The position numbers and the translations under genes are program-made. The notes below the pieces were generated by a model that was not told where the DNA came from, searched no databases, and worked only from the letters and a program-made list of their open reading frames with translations. DNA of 64,000 nucleotides, from positions 1-64,000 of the forward strand of contig CABPYL010000011.1 of the NCBI GenBank assembly GCA_902461565.1, in the 5' to 3' direction. Shown here one piece after another: positions 60,781 through 64,000 of the stretch. Source of the DNA: an uncultured Porphyromonadaceae bacterium (lineage in GTDB: Bacteria > Bacteroidota > Bacteroidia > Bacteroidales > Muribaculaceae). The stretch's first letter is position 1. Every line of letters starts with the position of its first letter.

Positions 60781-62430
60781 TTATTTTCCTTTGTGCTCGT
60801 ACTGGAGTGTGAGCGAGGGCTGGTCGCAGACTTCTGTCGGGCCGAAGTATTGGATGGGGCCGGGGTACATGTAGCAAGTGTTGTGGGCCCAGGTCTCGCG
60901 CTGTTCGGCGAATTTGCGGAAGGGTGCGTCGTCGAGGCGTACGAGTGCCTTCTGTATAACGGGCTTGTCTTCGGCGTTGCGGCGTTCGATATTCATCATC
61001 ATTGTGATGGGTATACCGCCGGGAATCCACTGTACGGCAGGTTTCACAAGGTTGCGGATCGACGACATGTAGCCGGTAACGCCGGCGTTGATAAGGGCCG
61101 ATGCGTTGAAACCGAGCGAGTAGCAGTAGTCGGCGTCGAAGTTCGAGGGAGCTGCGCATCGGCCTTCGTAGCCGAAGAAGTGATGCAGGGGCGAGAATTT
61201 GCCGCCGCATGCTGCGAATTCCTTGTCGTCGGCCAGACGGGCTGCAACCATGTCGCTGAGCAGCTTTTCTGTTTCGATAAGCGAAACTTGTACGTTTCCG
61301 TGGGGGTCGCGGTCGAGCATGAGCTGTTTTGCCACGTTTGTGGGCAGCTGCTTGAGGGAAGCAACGTTCTCGGCTGACAGATTGTTGAGGATGAACTCGG
61401 TGAGCTGTGCGTGGTCCATGCCGGCAACTTTGTCTTTGTTTGCGCCGAGGAGTTCGTTGAGTTCGGATATAAGACGCTTGAATTCGGGAATGAATTCGAT
61501 AAGTCCTTCGGGAACGAGGACGGTACCGAAGTTGTTGCCTTCGGCAGCACGGGCTTTAACGATGCCGGCGATATAGGTGATGATGTCGTCCAGGCTCATG
61601 TTGCGCTCCTGGATTTCTTCGGAGATAAGGCAGACGTTGGGCTGGGTCTGGAGTGCGCATTCCAGGGCGATGTGGCTGGCGGAACGTCCCATCAGTTTGA
61701 TGAAGTGCCAGTATTTCTTTGCCGAGTTGCAGTCGCGCTGGATATTGCCGATAACTTCGGAATATACCTTTGTGGCAGTATCGAAACCGAAAGAAGTTTC
61801 GATAACGGCATTCTTGAGGTCGCCGTCAATTGTTTTGGGGCAGCCGATAACCTGAATGCCGGCATTCTTTGCCTTGTAGTATTCGGCGAGGATGGCGGCG
61901 TTGGTGTTGGAGTCATCGCCGCCGATGATTACAACGGCGGTGATGCCGAGTTCACGCAGGATTTCAAGACCTTTGTCGAACTGTTCAACTTTCTCGAGTT
62001 TGGTACGGCCAGAGCCGATGATGTCGAAGCCGCCGGTGTTGCGGTATTCGTCGATGATGGGAGCGGTCAGCTCGATATAGCGGTGTTCAACAAGTCCGGA
62101 AGGACCCATGAGGAAGCCGAACAGGCGGCTGTCGCGATGAATTTTCTTGATACCGTCGAAAAGGCCGCTGATAACGTTGTGGCCGCCGGGAGCCTGGCCG
62201 CCGGACAGGATTACACCCACGTTTACGGGCTTGCCGGGTACGGGGCTGTTGTTTTTCTCAAAACGTATTTCGGGAAGGCCGTAGGTGTTGGGGAACAGTG
62301 CGCGGATGGCATCCTGGTCGGCTACGGATTCGGTGGGCTGGCCTTCAACGACTTTTACAGCGCCGGTGAGAGCTATGGGAAGTTTGGGCTGATAGCTTGC
62401 GCGGGCTGTTTGTAAAGGACTTTTTTTCAT
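60781..62430 (-). CDS. pfp: Pyrophosphate--fructose 6-phosphate 1-phosphotransferase
   Basis: A 549-residue PPi-dependent phosphofructokinase of the long (plant beta-subunit-like) class. It interconverts fructose 6-phosphate and fructose 1,6-bisphosphate reversibly with PPi. VGVILSGGQAPGGHNVISG binds phosphate. GGDDS at 170-174 replaces the GGDGS of ATP enzymes and, with PKTIDGD (198-204), marks PPi specificity. SFGFDTATKVYSEVIGNI and MGRSASHIALECALQT are also typical. A single gene with its own terminator; the likely promoter near 62470-62477 has one mismatch (TTACTTTG). Confidence 0.95.
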   Translation of the reverse strand: MKKSPLQTARASYQPKLPIALTGAVKVVEGQPTESVADQDAIRALFPNTYGLPEIRFEKNNSPVPGKPVNVGVILSGGQAPGGHNVISGLFDGIKKIHRDSRLFGFLMGPSGLVEHRYIELTAPIIDEYRNTGGFDIIGSGRTKLEKVEQFDKGLEILRELGITAVVIIGGDDSNTNAAILAEYYKAKNAGIQVIGCPKTIDGDLKNAVIETSFGFDTATKVYSEVIGNIQRDCNSAKKYWHFIKLMGRSASHIALECALQTQPNVCLISEEIQERNMSLDDIITYIAGIVKARAAEGNNFGTVLVPEGLIEFIPEFKRLISELNELLGANKDKVAGMDHAQLTEFILNNLSAENVASLKQLPTNVAKQLMLDRDPHGNVQVSLIETEKLLSDMVAARLADDKEFAACGGKFSPLHHFFGYEGRCAAPSNFDADYCYSLGFNASALINAGVTGYMSSIRNLVKPAVQWIPGGIPITMMMNIERRNAEDKPVIQKALVRLDDAPFRKFAEQRETWAHNTCYMYPGPIQYFGPTEVCDQPSLTLQYEHKGK

Positions 62431-62530
62431 CGTGATATGTTGATTCTATATTGGTTATATTTTAATGTGCAAAGTAAGCGAAATTTTTTTGAATAAGCAG
62501 AGGCGAAAATGTGAATAAGTGTTTATGAGG

Positions 62531-63817
62531 CTATGGAATATCCGGTGCTCCCGCGATAGCTGTCAGGAGCATTTCGGGTCTCAGGTATTTGTCGGCCATA
62601 TCGGCGATGGTGGTGTCGGTAAGCGCGGCAAGGTGTCTCTGCTGCTGCTCGAAATAGTCGGCAGGCGTGCCGAATGTTATAATGTTGCGGTAGTACTGCA
62701 TTACTTTCGAGGGGGAGTCGAGATTGTCTGCAAGTTCTGAGGCCAGGTGAGTCTTGAGCCGCTCAAGCTCCTCGCCGCGTGGCGGTTCGCTGGCAAGCAG
62801 CAGCAGTTCTTTCTTTATTTCGTCTGTAACCGTGTAGGCGTACGATTTGTCGCAGCGAGCCATAATGCCAACGTAGCTTCCTTCGAGACTGCCGCACAGC
62901 ATTGCACGTATGCCGTAGGTAAGGCCCTTTTCTTCGCGTATGTTGGTCATAAGCCGCGATCCGAAGTATCCTCCGAGGGCAGTTACAGCCATGCGCAGCG
63001 GTATGTAGTCGGGATGGCTTCGCGGTATGGACGGGATGGATATAGAGATGGCGGATTGCATACTGCTCTCGAAAGGTATTTTAACAATTGTCCCGCCTTT
63101 TGCCGGTATGCCCGGACTGATGTTGAGGGGAGTGCCTTCGGAAAGGGGCGGAATTGCCGCGAGCATGGCACGGACGCTGTCGAGAATGTCATCCGTAAAA
63201 TATCCGCTCATAAAGGCGTGGGCCCGGGCGGGATTAATGATGCCTTTGTGGATCGCTGCAAGTATTTCGGGTGTGAGCTGTTCAATCTCTTCGGGTACGG
63301 TAATGTGCGCAAGCGGATGTCCGCTGCCGTAAATCAGGCGGTTGCTTTCATCGGAAGCAACCGCGGAAACATCCATACGTAAGGTCTGAAGTTCGTTTAT
63401 GGCTTTTATCTTGGCTACCTGGAGGCGTTTGGCGTCGAAGGTCGGTTCCGCGATAATCTCAGCTATAACGGGGAGCATATCCTTGATCCTGTGTTCGAGC
63501 GCCACAAGGCGGATATCGGTATGGTGGCGCATATGTACGCCGCCGAGTTTCGCACCGTTGAAGTCTATTATCTCGGCTAACTGGTCGGCACTATGGCTGG
63601 CAGTACCCTCTGTCAGCAGGTTCACGGCCATTCTTCCGGCAGCTTCGTCGTGTTCTGCCGCACCGCCCGGAAATATTACCGACAGCGAGCATATCGGCTG
63701 GTCGCCGCCGCGGAAATAGTGCATGGTCAGGCCGTTGGGCAGAGTTTCAACGGTCTGCACAGGCATGGACATATGTCCGAATGGGTATGTGGGCGGTGGT
63801 GTAGTGCGGTCGGGCAT
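62531..63817 (-). CDS. M16 family peptidase-like protein, catalytically inactive subunit type
   Basis: A 428-residue, single-unit M16 (insulinase) protein without a clear signal peptide. The zinc motif HxxEH expected after the first strand is absent: the matching site reads GRMAVNLLTEGT where active members have a histidine-glutamate pair before the EGT. The C-terminal half retains the R/Y element, NIREEKGLTYGI, that in heterodimeric M16B enzymes is supplied by the non-catalytic partner. It is therefore probably the inactive half of a pair whose catalytic partner is elsewhere. Start at 63817 overlaps the kdsB stop by one base, so the two are coupled. Confidence 0.85.
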   Translation of the reverse strand: MPDRTTPPPTYPFGHMSMPVQTVETLPNGLTMHYFRGGDQPICSLSVIFPGGAAEHDEAAGRMAVNLLTEGTASHSADQLAEIIDFNGAKLGGVHMRHHTDIRLVALEHRIKDMLPVIAEIIAEPTFDAKRLQVAKIKAINELQTLRMDVSAVASDESNRLIYGSGHPLAHITVPEEIEQLTPEILAAIHKGIINPARAHAFMSGYFTDDILDSVRAMLAAIPPLSEGTPLNISPGIPAKGGTIVKIPFESSMQSAISISIPSIPRSHPDYIPLRMAVTALGGYFGSRLMTNIREEKGLTYGIRAMLCGSLEGSYVGIMARCDKSYAYTVTDEIKKELLLLASEPPRGEELERLKTHLASELADNLDSPSKVMQYYRNIITFGTPADYFEQQQRHLAALTDTTIADMADKYLRPEMLLTAIAGAPDIP

Positions 63818-64000
63818 CACAATTCTGTTTTTGCAAGCAGCTGACGTGCGGCCTCGAGGTCGGCCGGTGTGTCAATGCCAATGGTAGGTTCTTCGGTGAG
63901 TGACATGCGTATTTTGTAACCTGCCTGAAGCCAGCGCAGCTGTTCGAGCGATTCCGCCAGTTCAAGGCTGCTCTGCGGCAGCGAGCTGATTTTGTCAAGT
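63817..64000 (-). CDS. kdsB: 3-deoxy-manno-octulosonate cytidylyltransferase, 3' end (partial)
   Basis: The last 60 codons of a leftward gene whose start lies beyond the right edge of the window. The frame reads SSLELAESLEQLRWLQAGYK, then SLTEEPTIGIDTPADLEAAR, matching the C-terminus of KdsB, which activates KDO as CMP-KDO for lipid A core assembly. The stop TGA (63817-63819) overlaps the ATG of the M16-like gene by one base. Identification rests on this short end only, but the GIDTPxDLE motif is characteristic. Confidence 0.85.
   Translation of the reverse strand, partial: LDKISSLPQSSLELAESLEQLRWLQAGYKIRMSLTEEPTIGIDTPADLEAARQLLAKTEL

Noticed and set aside
63747..63998. 83-codon minus-strand frame at the right edge
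   Set aside because: Out of frame with the real gene there; another frame gives a clear KdsB C-terminus.
1..64000. Prophage, transposon, tRNA or rRNA genes
   Set aside because: No integrase, transposase, terminal repeats or structural RNA other than the SRP RNA was found on reading through the window.

Overview
The window reads as a chromosomal segment of a Bacteroidota bacterium, order Bacteroidales. A gut lineage such as Muribaculaceae is my best guess, but this rests on gene content and base composition and not on a phylogeny. The evidence is as follows. Many genes are preceded by the Bacteroidota promoter element TAnnTTTG, some with a TTTG about 18-22 bp further upstream. Shine-Dalgarno sequences are mostly absent. 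There is a 2477-residue SprA, the outer-membrane channel of the type IX secretion system (T9SS), and there are secreted proteins with T9SS type A sorting tails. DUF6089 and DUF6242 family proteins, a Bacteroidota-style small SRP RNA and a PPi-dependent phosphofructokinase are also present. Most of the window is well-packed core genome; I see no prophage, insertion sequence, CRISPR array, tRNA or rRNA.

Layout, left to right. 0-7 kb: surE, then a leftward three-gene operon of secreted proteins (phosphodiester glycosidase, beta-propeller, Amidase_3), two of which carry T9SS tails. 7-11 kb: an AT-rich gene for a secreted helical-repeat protein and a GadC-like antiporter. 11-19.4 kb: sprA, a small secreted protein and the SRP RNA. 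19.4-24.5 kb: lrgB-lrgA, ackA-pta, two small membrane proteins and a GIN-domain lipoprotein with SSGAD repeats. 24.7-36.7 kb: serB, a patatin-barrel fusion, ssb, ribD, a DUF6242 lipoprotein, a DUF6089 protein, uppS, bamA and two skp/ompH genes, forming an outer-membrane biogenesis block. 36.8-46.6 kb: a macro-domain protein, trpS, nhaD, ridA, yihY, a second patatin, an alpha-amylase-family enzyme, prs and a D-2-hydroxyacid dehydrogenase. 46.7-52.8 kb: bamD, an omega-like RNA polymerase subunit, an iron alcohol dehydrogenase, a NimA-like flavoprotein, tsaC with a B3/B4 protein, rpmE2, and an ECF sigma factor with a four-helix membrane protein. 52.9-64 kb (all leftward): an isolated wza-wzc pair, a LysM/binding-protein - PorT-like - DNA glycosylase operon, a PurF-like protein without the glutaminase cysteine, PPi-phosphofructokinase, a catalytically dead M16 protein and the 3' end of kdsB.

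The common theme is the cell envelope: outer-membrane protein insertion (BamA, BamD, Skp x2), undecaprenyl lipid supply (UppS), KDO activation (KdsB), T9SS export (SprA), exopolysaccharide export (Wza/Wzc) and surface cargo. I did not find a clearly new multi-gene defence or mobile system. The least explained items are the 645-residue helical-repeat secreted protein, the glutaminase-dead PurF homologue, the amidase/propeller/phosphodiester-glycosidase operon, the LysM-barrel-glycosylase operon, and lrgAB next to the acetate pathway.
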